Source: Thamnidium elegans (Eukaryota > Mucoromycota > Mucoromycetes > Mucorales > Mucoraceae). Taken from it: a stretch of 64,000 nucleotides of DNA. Where the stretch lies: positions 124,001-188,000 of the forward strand of contig JAIXMG010000005.1 in NCBI GenBank assembly GCA_025201345.1. The letters are read 5' to 3'. Position 1 is the first letter of the stretch. Each line of letters begins with the position of its first letter. Shown here in pieces: positions 1-11,229 of this stretch. The notes beneath the pieces are model-generated. The model was not told where the DNA came from. It searched no databases and was given only the letters and a program-made list of their open reading frames with translations. The translations under genes were made by a program, and so were the position numbers.

Positions 1-26
1 TACCCCTCATACTAATCATACTATAG

Positions 27-1556
27 TGCTTTCGTTATATATTACATAACCCCCCACGACCTCTGACCGAAATCGATATCTGGTTTCAAACAGGTCATGT
101 GTACGAACAACAAAAAGAATACGAGCTTGCCAAAGAAGCCTACGAACGCGTCCTTTCCGATAACCCCGACCACGCCAAAGTGCTGCAACAGTTAGGTTGG
201 TTATATCACCAACAAAACACTTCCTTCTCCAACCAAGGTACTGCCATTCAATACCTCACCCGATCTTTAAAAGCAGACAGTGCCGATGCACAATCATGGT
301 ATTTACTTGGTAGATGTTACATGGTCGAGCAAAACTACAATAAAGCTTACGAAGCTTATCAACAAGCCGTATACCGCGATGCACGTAACCCTACATTTTG
401 GTGTTCTATCGGTGTACTTTACTACCAGATCAATCAATACCGTGACGCTTTAGACGCCTACAGCCGAGCTATTCGACTGAACCCGTACATTAGTGAAGTC
501 TGGTACGACTTGGGTACACTTTACGAATCCTGTAACAACCAAATTCAAGACGCCTTAGACGCCTACCAACGAGCTAGTGAACTAGACCCTTCCAATCCAC
601 ATATCCGTCAAAGACTTGAACTCTTACGAAAATCCAACCCACAAAGTGCTCCCGTTGCCACGCCCGTACCACAAGATGTTAATAACCCTTATCAATACAA
701 CAATAATTCAAATCATAATTCTCAATACCCACCTCCTCCTTTAGTGTCTGGTCCACAACAAGGCAATCATCATCATCCATCTCCAAACGCTTCTTCTCAA
801 TACCCAAGAACAACCCCTCAACATCGTCTTATTGATCCTCCACGTGATTTACCGTTACCTGCTGCTAATAATAACGATCGTCGTTCACCTGTACCGTATA
901 ACCATGGTAACCATGCATCATCATCATCATCATCTCATAATAATACCGATGTACGTATTCCAGATATTGGTAGTGGAGGCGCAAGAGCTCCTGCTCCATC
1001 TGAACGTATCTTGATGAACCCAATGATTGAATCTAGATCTCCCATCTACCGTAATGCAACCGTAAATAATAACAAAATGCCATCCGTTGTAAGATCACCT
1101 ATTCCCACTAAATCATCTCCAAGAATGTATTATAATAATGCAAGACCCCCAACTCAACCAAATGAAACTGCTGTATTTCCTCCATTTACAACAAATAATA
1201 CTGAACCATTAAGAAGAACGTCTGTATTATATGATTCTGAAAAGACATGTACACCACCACCACCACCACCACCAGTAGTGAAAAGGGAATACCAAGGGCC
1301 TCAATTACCACCCGTCAACCATCAACGACAGAGTTCAACAAGTAGTAATCAAAGCTCGAGACAAAAACAAAGTCCGGTTGAAAGTAGTGCGGCGGACACT
1401 TTAATGAGTATGTCTCAAAAGGGATATGTGAATAAAAAGAGGTTATTGGAAATGGCTGACGATGAAGAAGAAGAAGAAGAAAAGAGACCAAGATTAGATA
1501 ATAGAATGATGGATTCTCCACCACCTACTGGAAAAGATATTCCTGTATCCTCTTGA
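27..1556 (+). CDS. CYC8: General transcriptional co-repressor CYC8/SSN6, 3' part (5' end outside the window)
   Basis: TPR scaffold of the Tup1-Cyc8 co-repressor, which DNA-bound repressors recruit in the nucleus. Only the last 509 residues are present. I open the exon at 27, after an acceptor (TATAG at 22-26), because the frame then reads CFRYIL, then PPRPL and TEIDIWFQTG, matching the known CYC8 TPR array; the first bases of the window are intron. TPR units run to about visible residue 200, with well-conserved stretches such as NPTFWCSIGVLYYQ and IRLNPYISEVWYDLGTLYE. The remainder is low complexity: Asn/His/Pro/Ser-rich, a Pro run near residue 410, then an acidic Glu run followed by KRPRL, a possible nuclear localisation signal. 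No intron appears in the visible part. The stop is 34 bp from the stop of the convergent exportin gene. Family assignment is confident. Confidence 0.93.
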   Translation, partial: CFRYILHNPPRPLTEIDIWFQTGHVYEQQKEYELAKEAYERVLSDNPDHAKVLQQLGWLYHQQNTSFSNQGTAIQYLTRSLKADSADAQSWYLLGRCYMVEQNYNKAYEAYQQAVYRDARNPTFWCSIGVLYYQINQYRDALDAYSRAIRLNPYISEVWYDLGTLYESCNNQIQDALDAYQRASELDPSNPHIRQRLELLRKSNPQSAPVATPVPQDVNNPYQYNNNSNHNSQYPPPPLVSGPQQGNHHHPSPNASSQYPRTTPQHRLIDPPRDLPLPAANNNDRRSPVPYNHGNHASSSSSSHNNTDVRIPDIGSGGARAPAPSERILMNPMIESRSPIYRNATVNNNKMPSVVRSPIPTKSSPRMYYNNARPPTQPNETAVFPPFTTNNTEPLRRTSVLYDSEKTCTPPPPPPPVVKREYQGPQLPPVNHQRQSSTSSNQSSRQKQSPVESSAADTLMSMSQKGYVNKKRLLEMADDEEEEEEKRPRLDNRMMDSPPPTGKDIPVSS

Positions 1557-1590
1557 TTTTTTTTTTTTTTTTTTTTATTATTATTATTAT

Positions 1591-1927
1591 TTAATTATTA
1601 TTTAAATCCCTTTTTAAAGAAGCCACCTGCTGAGAAAACTTTTCTCGGTCTTTTGTACTCAATGTCCAACCACTACCTTCCATCAAGTTACTCAGGGCCT
1701 ATTTTTTTTTTTTTTTTTTAAAAAAAAATATAAATAAAAATAAAAAATTATTTGTTTTTTTTTTAAGGTTTTAACACGGGTGATTACAAAAGTTCCCGTT
1801 TTTTTTGTGTGCTTAAATGTGTACGTGTGAAAAAAAAAACTCTAAAAAAAGACTCACCTTGGTTACAAGTTCTCGGCGTTCCGGTAACTGTTGTAGAATC
1901 ACTTGGTTTGTGTATTTTGCCGCAAAC

Positions 1928-1970
<43 letters not shown>

Positions 1971-4900
1971 AGATGATAAAAATCAATTTGTTTCACAAAA
2001 AATGTTACACGACTTACATCACGTTCTAGTAACACAAGCGTGTATAATGGTCTTGACAGCTGCCATTGATCATTATTATCATCAAATAAAATCAACCCAA
2101 ATATTGCCGTCAACAATTTAGGTAACGCTTGCGGAAACTGATTTAAATAATTCAATAACCACGTAGCTCGCACTACACTCGTTCTCTTTTTCTCTATAAT
2201 TTCTGTATTATGACGCAATTCTGCTCTTTCCTTCTCTCCAATAATAAATGTACAGATATTATTGATTGTACTACACGCATGCGTGCGGATCCAATTGTCA
2301 CTGGATTCAACCCCTTGCTCACATGCTTCCATAATATAAAGAAACCCTTCCGCCGGCATGTTTGGATCGACCATCATTTGCTCACTAGCAAATTCATCCA
2401 ACATCGTAAAGAATGATCTGGTTAATTTAGGGAAATTCTACATATAAAGTTAGACTCCCATATATAAATTCATGCAAAAAAAAAACATTTACCATCATAT
2501 CATCCATAGGTATATTCAACATAAGCTGAAACATCATTTGATACGCTTCACTTACTGCCTTATCCTGATACAACCAAAACACCCCAAAGTTAATATACTT
2601 TCCACCCAAGCATCTAGCCAACATATTAAAACAGCACGTAATTCCTTTATACTTGACCGGATACTTTCTATTTTCTTCCACCACATGTTGAGTGATAATA
2701 CGCTGACCATACGTACATATAATCTGACTGACATCGCGGAATATAAGTACCCCGTTAGCAGATGACACATCCAAGTTCAATCTTTGACTCTTATTATGTA
2801 CAAATTCTCCAAAAAATTTAAGAAGTACGTTGGTACTGGGGTCCGGTGACCATGCTTGAATACCCTTTAATAAAACGGGCATATAGTCGGGATAGAACCA
2901 GTGGAAGAACAGCAAGTAGTTCTTTCTGCTTTGAATAGGTTGAATAAACCCACGAAGATCACGGAACACTTCACACAAAGCTGCCTATACACAATAAAAA
3001 AAAAGGGGGGGGGGTAAGTATACGCTCTTTTTTTTTTTCTCTCTTGGGGGGGGGGAGGGTTAAAAAAGTACCTGGACTTGAGGTTGCTGGAATTCTTCAA
3101 TCGTAGAAAGCAAAGACAAACTATCCAACTTTGCTTCAAAGGGTTTCATAAACTCATAAAACTCTCGTTCACAACCATCATCAGCATACAGGATCTTGCA
3201 CAGCACCTGATAGTAATACATACGGCTTTGACTGTGTCGATTATTATTAAAGAAACTAAAGTCATTGGATGAGTGGTTTTGCATAATTAGCGTCGTCGAT
3301 TCAATCTTGCGTAGCGTCTTGAGCGCACTGTATCCGCTAGCGAGATCGTTGAACAATTCCAACGTCTTTCTAATAATGATTTCACTTTCTCCCCAAATTT
3401 GAAGGTTGGTGATACTATTTAAATTGCGTTAGTAAAAAAAATATATATATACTTTTTTTTTTTTTTTTCGTACTCACATTTTGCGCATAATTAAATTCAA
3501 CATATCTGTTTGTCCCTCAATACTAAACACTTCGTTCAATCGAGCATACACCGCTTTCAAATTCGGCTCTCCGACATAGGCCTTTCTAAACATGGTGAAG
3601 AAATACACCAACGCCAGATCGATTTTCTCGCTAAGAAACGCGCCGTTACTAGCCACCAAATTTTGGTTGACTTGCATTAACTGAATGACTTTGGTTGTTA
3701 ACTGACCATCCGCATCATCATTTTCATCTGAACTCAAATAAGCCTTTTTAAAGAAAAAAAAAACATTTAAAAAAACTCCCCACCAAAAAAAAGAAAAAAA
3801 AACACACTTACAGGTCGGTTGCCAACAAACACTGCCATGGTATAAATCATCCAAGCAAATTTAGCTTCAAAAATATCATTTGCTTCTTTTAAATTGGCAT
3901 CACTAATCACACCCATACTTGCTTGATGAATAAGTTCCTGGTAGTGAACAGTAATAGGGTCAAATATTTCGATAAGCGCCGCGCACGATTTCTCATACTT
4001 GCATCGCGCAATTTGACCCAACATATTAAGCGACTCAACCAACTCGTCTTCATTATCCAACGGATCTATAAACGCGTCAGCTTACTTTCCCCCTACCCCC
4101 AAAAAACCCCCTACCACTCACTTACCATCCAACATTTCCTCAATACGATTAGGCACCGACTCAATATACGTGCTGATAAACGTCCTTGTCAACTCCACCA
4201 TGATCTCTTCCAACTTGGCGCCAGTCTCCTGATCCAGCTTTTGCAAGTACGTCATACTCTGCACCACTCTTGACCAAAACCCCAGCAAATAAAAGCACGT
4301 TGTTGTTGAAGAATACGACTGAAACGCGCTCTGTGTGAAATTCGCGATCAACTGGATCCACTCAACGTACCCCGGCTTCTCTGCCATTTCATTCAACGTA
4401 GCGATATTTCTAAACCGCTGCAACAACCTACAGAACCCATTATAACAGTCGGAATCCGTCATACCGTGCGACGTCAGGATAATCTCTCGAATACCTTGCA
4501 TCATCGCTAAAACAAACTGAGATCGTTCTTCTTCCGTGCTGAAAAGCGCTTTACGTGTCGATGCAAGTTGAACCAAACATTCCATCGCTTTGCTGGCGTG
4601 TGTAGCCTTGAATTCCGTATACGCTTTAAAGAATGTAGGTAAAAAGTCTTCTTTTTCGTAGATCGGTCTCCAAGAAGCTGGGACCTGGGGGGAGGGAGGT
4701 TTTAAAAAAAAAATTCGACTTTTTTAAAAAAAAAAAATAAGAATAGTCATTACCTGAACTGTACCCATATCATCACCTGCTTCGTCTATAGTAGTTCCAG
4801 CGAAATCATAAGATAAGCATTTCAAGAGCAAGCTTAAAACAGCATCTTTTGTTCTATCCTCTTGATCAGCTGATTAAAAAAAGAGAAAAAGAAACGGTGA

Positions 4901-5804
4901 GCAACTTTCCTCATTTTTTATGTTCAAAAACAACTTACGTTTATCAAAAGGAAGTGTCCTTGATAAAATGCTCTCCAATAATTGAATTCCCTTTTCGAAT
5001 ATATTAAATAATTGTGTATCACGAAGTCCCGCAGCTAACAAAAAAAAAAAAAAATTAGACTATATCCTTTTTTCGTAAAAAAAAAAAGAACCAACAAACC
5101 TGCTTTTCTAAATTTGGCAGAGTATTTTGGTATAGTTACAGTATTCATATCTTGAACAATGGTTGTCAAGATTTGAATACCTACAATACGATGTTCACTA
5201 GAAGTCTACACCCAAAAATAAATCAATTTCTGATATATAAACCCCTCCTTTTTTTCTGTACTCACTTGAATAAACTGAGTCAAATCTTTATACACATTTT
5301 GATACTCATCTATTTCCATCCACCCAAACCGAGTCAGTAAAGCCAACACACTTGCCAAATGAATAATAACAAACGATTGTAAATCGGGGTGAATATAAGC
5401 ATATTCCAACAAAAACGTACCTACAAAAAAATTTAGTTACCAAAACATACACACACACACACACATAAATACAACTTACGTAAGTGAAGTTTAGTATCTT
5501 TATCGAAAATAGTAAACTGAGCCAACACCAATTGTTTTAATCTCGAAAGACAAAAAGTCTGAACAAAAGGACTAGGTGAATTCTCCAATAAGATCCTTAA
5601 CGCATTAGCTGTATCCGTGGGTGTCTGAATACCAAACGAAGGAACGTTTTCAAGGTTGGTCGTGGTTGCCACGTCCGAACTAAACGTAGGGAAACTAGCC
5701 TCTAGTATCTTTTGAACTTGCGTTTGTTCAGAACTGCTTTTAGGATTGTAGAGTTGATCGCATAGGCTGGAAAAGTATCCAATACGTTCATCTGCTTGGG
5801 CCAT
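1591..5804 (-). CDS. XPO7: Exportin-7 (importin-beta/karyopherin family), complete 13-exon gene
   Basis: Ran-GTP-dependent nuclear transport receptor built of HEAT-like repeats. Exons on the minus strand: 5804-5480, 5420-5266, 5205-5100, 5034-4939, 4869-4754, 4684-4126, 4065-3812, 3743-3478, 3414-3072, 2984-2493, 2437-2018, 1926-1858, 1698-1591. They keep frame throughout and give 1102 residues; animal exportin-7 is about 1090. Family-typical stretches lie in order: the N-terminal KLHLRTFLLEYA joint (exons 1-2), RTLPFDK (exon 4), ASWRPIYEKEDF (exon 6), NFPKLTRSFF (exon 11) and ALSNLMEGSGW near the C terminus. The short last exon was placed by its match to the exportin-7 tail. The intron before exon 12 contains an A/T homopolymer of about 37 bp, and the introns before exons 8 and 10 contain long A or G runs. 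Saccharomyces lacks this gene, which fits an early-diverging fungus. Confidence 0.93.
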
Positions 5805-6052
5805 GTTTTTTTTAAAAAAGGATGAAGAGTATTTTTTTTTTATAAAAAAAGAAAAAAGATATGTGTGTGTACTTTATAAATAAAAAAAAAGACAGGTGGT
5901 TTCCCTTTGTGTCCCGTGACCCTTTTCCCAGAATATGTTACTTTTGGAACACACCTATTTTTTTTTTAAAAAAAAAAAATAGGTTACTTTTCATACTCTA
6001 TATATACCTTGTAGTTACTATCTAGTACCTAAAAAAAAAAAGTCTTTTTGCT

Positions 6053-7330
6053 ATCGCTATAAACCTCTCATGATTAAAAAAAAATGATTATGTATATTTT
6101 AGGGGAAGTACAAGTGTGACACCAGTCTTTTGGTATATGTATACAAATAAAAAAGCAGTTTATATGCATGTATTTTGGAAAAGCTTATTCCTATACATAG
6201 GGGACGCCATTTTTTATTTTATTTTTACGAAATATACAAAGTATGTCTTTATACATTGGATATACACATTTTTTTTTTAATAAAAGAAAAAGTGGTACAA
6301 AAAAAAAGCTTGATCTTTGTACCTTCAAGGAACCATTGACAATTCCAAAACCTTGTTTAAAGCTATAAAAGTACACAAAACTTTTTTTTTAAAACTGCAA
6401 TCTCCCTCTTGCGTGATTCTATTAAACACAAGTATGCAGTAACTTTACTTGAGACATCTGCAGCTGGTTCCTATCTTTCCCCCAGAAGCTTTCCGTTCAG
6501 AAATACGAAAATAGAGCTCGATCATCAAATATAATTGGCTTCAAGAGGCTAATATCCACGAAGAAAAAAAAAGTACAAAAACAGTATTTCCGAACTTACT
6601 CGGACAACTATCAACGTAATGTATTTTGGTGGGGGGTTTTTTGTTACCAGTTTCTGTACGGCTCTGGTTTTACACATTCTTTAATGTGATGTAACTCCTG
6701 TAATTCTTCAAGGTTTTCGTTCTGTACTCATTTATAGCCACCCTAATAAACCACAAGTAGGCTCATTCTTTGCTCAGTTATTGACGGTATCGGAAGACAT
6801 ACAAGTTCATTATTTGAGGGGGGGGGGGGGGGAAAGGGGAAGGGATCTTGATATTACATTGTCGGTTAAAAAATAAAGATGAAGCCTTATAGTGCTCGTC
6901 CCAGTTCACAGGAAAACTCCTTTTGAAAGATGCATAAGAGATATATATATATAAGAATTCATTGTTAAAAAGAAAAAGGCTGGCTTGGTCGTTTCTGAAA
7001 AAAAGATAAATATTCTATGATAAATAGGTACTACTTTTCTTTTTCTCCGTATATTTACTGTCCAATACAAAGTCTTTTTACTTTGCTATCAATATATACT
7101 TTTCATGATTAAAAAATGATTAGGGAAAGTAAAAGAGTTACACCAGTCTTTTGGGATTTTTTTTAAAAAAAGCATATTCTTATAAATACATAGAAGGCCT
7201 TTTTTTTTTTTTACGAAATATATACAAGGTTAAAGTGGTCTTTTGTATACAAATTAAATTTTTTTTTTTCGTAAAAGAAAATGTGGTACAAAACCTTGTT
7301 TAAACTTAAAACTGCAATCCTCCCGTGATA
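6053..7330 (+). repeat. Two degenerate direct repeat copies (about 6053-6415 and 7070-7330)
   Basis: Both copies share in the same order: an AGTCTTTTT block, CATGATTAAAAAA, a GGGAAAGTA/GGGGAAGTA block, ACACCAGTCTTTTGG, TACGAAATATA, GTGGTACAAAA, CCTTGTTTAAA and AAAACTGCAATC. Copy 2 is shorter because several blocks are deleted. No coding potential is seen in either copy. They probably arose by a roughly 1-kb-offset local duplication, or are two copies of one non-coding element. Confidence 0.6.
6890..7030 (+). repeat. Dispersed repeat, copy 1 of 4
   Basis: Degenerate member of a family whose best-conserved core is a CTCCTTTTGAAAGATG-like block followed some 40 bp later by AAGAATTCATTGTTAAAAAG. 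Other copies lie near 10940, 37085 and 41812. No reading frame is conserved. Confidence 0.5.
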
Positions 7331-8326
7331 AAATTTCTGTTATATTAATATGTAACAACCTTTTACCCAAAAAAAAAAAAAAAAAAAAAGATGCCTCGAA
7401 AAGTCGTGCATTTGAAAAAAAAAAAAAAAAAAAAACCAGTTGTACGTTTCTAGAAGTGTCCCATACTTTCGGTCGCACTTGTAAGAAAAATGTCGCATTA
7501 ATGGAAAAATAGAAGAATCTTGATACATACAGCGATTTACATCCCCCTTTTTTTTTATTTCAGCATAAAAGTTAACCATAACTACAAAAAAGACAGCGTT
7601 AGCCCTCTTATCTACTCGGTATTTCACCGAAAAAAAAAACAAATAAACACCTGCATTATTGACATACTAATTATGAAACAAACCTATGTATTTTTATTTG
7701 ATTTTTTTTTTAATACTCGAATATCACATGGTACTCCAGGCTTTATCCAGAAACGTTTTTTAATCCCCCCTGAGAGGGGGCACATATTTCCCCCTTCTCA
7801 CTAAGGCTGACTTCTTTTTGGGGGGAGACACTAGAAAGTCTGTGTTGGCATATGACTGTATATAAAAACGTTATTCATCTCAAGATGAAAAGGAAAATTA
7901 TCAAAAGATAAGCTAACTATAAGTACAAGTAAACCTCCCCCCCCCCGATATATATAATAAATATAGCTTAGTTTGAAAGAAGTATTCACTTTTTAAAGTC
8001 GACATACTTTTTAAGTAAAAAGAAGGGAAAACAGTGATACTCAAAAGGAAAAGGGGGGATGCCCTTAAATAATTTACCGCCACAAACCAATACTTTAATA
8101 AAATACCCCCTATAGTCTTAAAAAAACAACTTCATTGATCTTTTTTTATCAATGCAAACTTAAATGAAAAATGATTAATAAGGTTTAGAATAGACGCGAT
8201 TACACGCCTAGTAAAAAAATTATTTCCTCAGAAAAAAAAAAAAAAAACCAGGTACAATTGCATTGGGCTTTATTATATTTTAATTGACGATTAAAAAATA
8301 AACTTATCAAATATCATTCAAAGCAT

Positions 8327-8730
8327 TTATTGACAGGTTTTTGTGTGCACCGGACTTGTACATGGTGTTCTTATGTATGGGTTTAAATTGTCCTGACCAT
8401 CTCTATTTCCAATTGCTTCATAAAGATTATTCAGTGCGCTGATAATGATCTCCTGCTTAAAATACATCAGTATTATACGTAGAAATTGTGCTAAAAATTA
8501 TTACTTTCATCTGATTGAGTTTCTCCATTATGGTGGACAAAAACAGATAGAAGTCTACAAGGACTGAGATTACTAGGTCGTGAAAAAGACTTATTTTAGT
8601 CATCTGTTACCGGTAAATGATTCATTTTTTAAAAATAATATACATACCTTTTTTAAAGAAAAAGGGCATATTTCTGCAATATATTAACAAGTTTATTAGC
8701 TCGATTTGTTACAGCTGGTGAACCAGGCAT
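8327..8730 (-). CDS. Small three-exon gene of unknown function, with one apparent single-base frameshift
   Basis: Not recognised. Exons: 8730-8648 (starts MPGSPAVTNRANKLVNILQ), 8603-8505 (MTKISLFHDLVISVLVDFY onward) and 8455-8327 (QEIIISALNNLYEAIGN onward, ending in stop). Both introns have standard borders (GTATGT/ACAG and GTAATA/AAG), and exons 2-3 join in frame with natural codon use. Exon 1 reaches a stop just before its donor; a single extra T in the T5 run near 8661 would restore frame, giving about 103 residues. This is therefore a sequencing or assembly error in a homopolymer, or a young pseudogene. The helical, hydrophobic-heptad look of exons 2-3 suggests a small coiled-coil or helical-bundle subunit, but I cannot name a family. 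Exon 1 and its upstream region are duplicated at about 22.75-22.83 kb, where the copy is broken. Confidence 0.5.
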
Positions 8731-9135
8731 GATGAAATAATAAACTCTTTTTTCAAGAAAGGTATTTCTCTCCTTTTTCTAAACTAAAGGCTAAAAGCAA
8801 TAATTGTTCAAATCTATATTCTCCATCCTTATATAAAAAATAAACTGGCATATCTTTTGATACAAATTCAAATACAAATGATATATATTAACGTATTCAC
8901 TTTTAGTCCTTTTTCTTCTTCTTCTTCTCTCTCTCTTAAATTTCCCAAGGGAACACTCTCCCAAATCCCAATCCCCTACGCCTAGCGTGAGAGGTCTGTT
9001 TCAACCAAGTTTTCATAAAGGTTTTCAACGGGTTTGCACATAGGAAAACCATTCACAAATCAGAGCAGGTATGTACATCTCTGCAAGTTTATAAAGAAAC
9101 TAGTCTTCTTAATGAACTCTTGCTCCGTGTAAATG
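8672..9135. repeat. Long dispersed repeat, short copy (partner at 22.75-24.28 kb)
   Basis: Two blocks match the region at 22.75-24.28 kb nearly base for base. Block one (about 8672-8935) covers exon 1 and the upstream region of the preceding small gene. Block two (about 8938-9135) starts at CCCAAGGGAACACTCTCCC and includes CGCCTAGCGTGAGAGGTCTG and TTTTCAACGGGTTTGCACAT. Here the blocks are joined directly. In the partner copy about 1.1 kb, including a cytidine deaminase relic, separates them. Block two stays open in more than one frame in both copies and ends near GAGCAG followed by GTATGT, which looks like a splice donor. Confidence 0.8.
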
Positions 9136-9152
9136 ACAAAATACTCATTATT

Positions 9153-9810
9153 TTACTTTGCGAAGATGAATACATTTGGTTGGGTTGTGGTCATCAACGC
9201 AGTCTGGTCTTCGTCTATTCTAGACTGGCGGTATCCTATGGATTTACATGTATTCAACAATCTTTGTAAATTATCACCTTTCAAGTATTGTCTAGGGTCA
9301 GTAGCGTTAAGGCCAATGATGATCGTGCGCGAAACACTGCTAGATATAGTGTCCATTGATATAGGCAATGGGCTGGCTTTTGAACAATACTTCTTGGTCA
9401 TATCTGGAGTGAAAAAGAACGTAAATATTGTAACGCCGAAATGGCTATAATGTACTGAATAGCTAACTATTTCCTGCATTATACTTCATAGGTAACATCG
9501 ATCAAGAACAAATAAAAGATACTTTTGGTATATGATTGCTCTGTTCTCTTACTAAGAATGTTTCCTCGTCAGAAAATATGTAATAGCTATTGTCAATTTT
9601 GAAGTAAAAGCTTCAATTTGTCGAGATAGTATTTTCGTGTTGTACATTTTTTGGCGAATTCAGTTATCGAGTAATATAAAGATGCCGAGGCACCAGTAAC
9701 CCGAAGATCCATTTTTGAGATAATATTAACCTTGCTTAAAGAGTCAGAAACGGTATCACCTCTAAGATATATAGTTAGTACTCTTAATTGGAATGTTACT
9801 CTAGTTTCAC
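9153..9810 (-). pseudogene. Decayed protein-coding gene, product unknown
   Basis: Three consecutive minus-strand stretches read like real protein but lie in different frames. The first is about 9790-9590 (contains MDLRVTGASASLYYSITEF and ends LKLLLQN then stop). The second is about 9605-9507 (contains NSYYIFSDEETFLVREQ then stop). The third is 9479-9153 (contains PLPISMDTISSSVSRT and ATDPRQYLKGDNLQRLLN). Frame changes at the junctions make it non-functional as given unless undetected introns exist. The plus strand is also open over 9133-9450, but its composition looks less protein-like. I do not recognise the family. The minus-strand exon-like stretches at 10.0-10.5 kb could belong to the same gene. 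Confidence 0.45.
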
Positions 9811-9971
9811 TTCATTAAAAATAAAGTAAAATTTATTTTTGTCTAATTCTTATTAATTTTTGGAGAGGACTTACCACTTTATATAAATCTTGCTATATCC
9901 AAACATTTCTTATAATATATGAGCCCAGAACTTCAACTTAAAATCCTCCTCTGAATAAGTACAGATCACTA

Positions 9972-10083
9972 TGGCGAAACTTATGGTAATAATGCTCAAT
10001 ATGGTACCATAATTTTTATATGCAGCGAATCAGATTACAGAATAACTAATATTATGGTAACTCTATTACCATAAGTTCCGCCA
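9972..10083. repeat. Short inverted repeat (19-bp arms, about 74-bp spacer)
   Basis: The left arm TGGCGAAACTTATGGTAAT (9972-9990) is the reverse complement of the right arm at 10065-10083 with one mismatch. The arms could fold into a hairpin or mark the ends of a tiny non-autonomous element. I see no target-site duplication. Confidence 0.6.
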
Positions 10084-10200
10084 ATATCGATATTGGCATG
10101 GGGAAACAAGGAAGACTTATATACATGTTGATTCAAACTTTTTAAAAAATACAAATAGTCATAAATAATTTGTTTAATTTTACTTATTAAAGGAATATAC

Positions 10201-10467
10201 TTACATAAATCCGAAAATTTCTTTTTGAGCGCGTTCATTATTATTAGTAGCATTTACTTTCTCAAATTTACTGAGTTTGTCCTGTAAAGAATTAGAACTG
10301 TTCATTATATCAGACAACTTTTTGGTAACAGCACTCTTAATACTGAATTCTTTTCGATAAAGTCGCTCAAACTCAAGTCTGGTATCTTCATGCAAATTAT
10401 CACATTGGGAATTACTGCTTTTATCAGAAAAATCAAAGACTTGGTTAGCTGCAATCCTAGAGAGCAT
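10201..10467 (-). pseudogene. Exon-like coding fragment, product unknown
   Basis: An ORF of 89 codons opens with ATG at 10467. It is Lys/Glu/Ser-rich and helical-looking (for example TRLEFERLYRKEF and SLQDKLSKFEKVN). At its end a good donor (GTAAGT after GGATTTAT) allows splicing to downstream DNA, but no unambiguous next exon is seen. It may be an orphan exon of the decayed gene to its left. No domain recognised. Confidence 0.35.
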
Positions 10468-10510
10468 AGATTTAGTTATCGTTTCTATGACAACGTTTTG
10501 AAACTACTTA

Positions 10511-10965
10511 TTACCACTTAAAGTACTCAAACTTCTTTGGCCTTTTCTTGTTATTATTTTTGTACTTTTTTAAAAGGTTTGTTTCCTTTTTCTTTGTAGC
10601 CTTCTGTTTTTTTAGTTTTCAGAAATGTTGTTAATACATAACACAAATGTTCACATTAAGAAAGAAAAAAAATAGTTACTTCTCTTAAAAGCTAAATTAT
10701 AAAAGAGTTAGAGAAATCGCGGTTACCATGCAACAACATTGGATCTTACCTCATTCTGCTTTTTTATTCTCTCTCTACGAATACTGATGTACAGACCTTG
10801 CTCTTCGTCGGCAAGCTCCTCAAGAGATGTTAGGTTTTTTTTAGACACGCTTCGTATTCGTGGTTAAGGAGAAACAGTGGTTTTGAAATTTTGGCTAATT
10901 CTTGATACACCATCATTTACATCACCAGTGCCAATTTAGAGAAACTCCTGCATCGACACCACCAT
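10511..10965 (-). pseudogene. Decayed gene with intact terminal exons, product unknown
   Basis: The last exon, 10603-10511, reads KATKKKETNLLKKYKNNN and ends FEYFKW stop. It joins in phase, over a 146-nt intron with GTAAGA/ACAG borders, to a well-formed exon ending at 10750 (SLEELADEEQGLYISIRRE, then RIKKQNE). Upstream the same frame continues through GTGDVNDGVSRISQNFK but is broken by two in-frame stops (near 10864 and 10936). The basic tail suggests a nucleic-acid-binding protein; that is only inference. A paralogous fragment lies in inverted orientation at about 11.24-11.30 kb. Confidence 0.45.
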
Positions 10966-11060
10966 ATCATAAGGAAATATTTAGACATTTGATAATATAA
11001 AAGATACTTGCTTGTATATGAATTCATTGTTAAAAAAGAAGGAAAGGAAAAAAAAAGATG
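10940..11060 (+). repeat. Dispersed repeat, copy 2 of 4
   Basis: Carries the family core ACTTGCTTGTATATGAATTC followed by ATTGTTAAAAAAG, matching the copies near 6890, 37085 and 41812. It lies directly beside the decayed gene on its left and the 25-bp tandem repeat on its right. Confidence 0.5.
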
Positions 11061-11074
11061 AAATAAATAGGTGA

Positions 11075-11190
11075 TTTTAATCATGATAAAAAGGGGTTTA
11101 GTTAACTATGATAAAATGGGGTTTATTCAACCATGATAAAACGAGGTTTATTCAGCTATAATAAAAAGGATTTATTTAATCATCGTGATA
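11075..11190 (+). repeat. 25-bp tandem repeat, about 4.5 units
   Basis: The word ATGATAAA (with variants ATAATAAA and GTGATA) recurs at 11083, 11108, 11133, 11158 and 11183, a 25-bp period. Each unit has the pattern TTTATTCAACCATGATAAAA, then a G-rich end (GGGG or GAGG). No coding frame is apparent. Confidence 0.8.
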
Positions 11191-11229
11191 TTTATATTAC
11201 AATTTCCTTTAAAAAAAAAGTCGTTTTTA

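Larger units (their letters stand above)
5805..8326. other. Gene-poor AT-rich region
   Basis: The first few hundred bases should hold the exportin-7 promoter. The rest is homopolymer-rich DNA, including a run of about 15 G near 6820 and A/T runs near 7370-7435, plus the repeats listed separately. One minus-strand open stretch at about 7640-7440 has unbiased-looking codons (for example GDVNRCMYQDSS) before it runs into a poly-T tract. It matches nothing I know and lacks clear boundaries, so I treat it as a fragment at most. Confidence 0.5.

Noticed and set aside
1784..2404. Poly-Phe and poly-Lys rich ORFs in the exportin-7 gene and elsewhere
   Set aside because: They arise from translating poly-T or poly-A intron tracts and disappear once introns are removed.
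9133..9450. Plus-strand ORF of 105 codons overlapping the decayed minus-strand gene
   Set aside because: The antisense reading has more natural composition and continues into further coding-like pieces; the plus-strand version has no continuation or domain.
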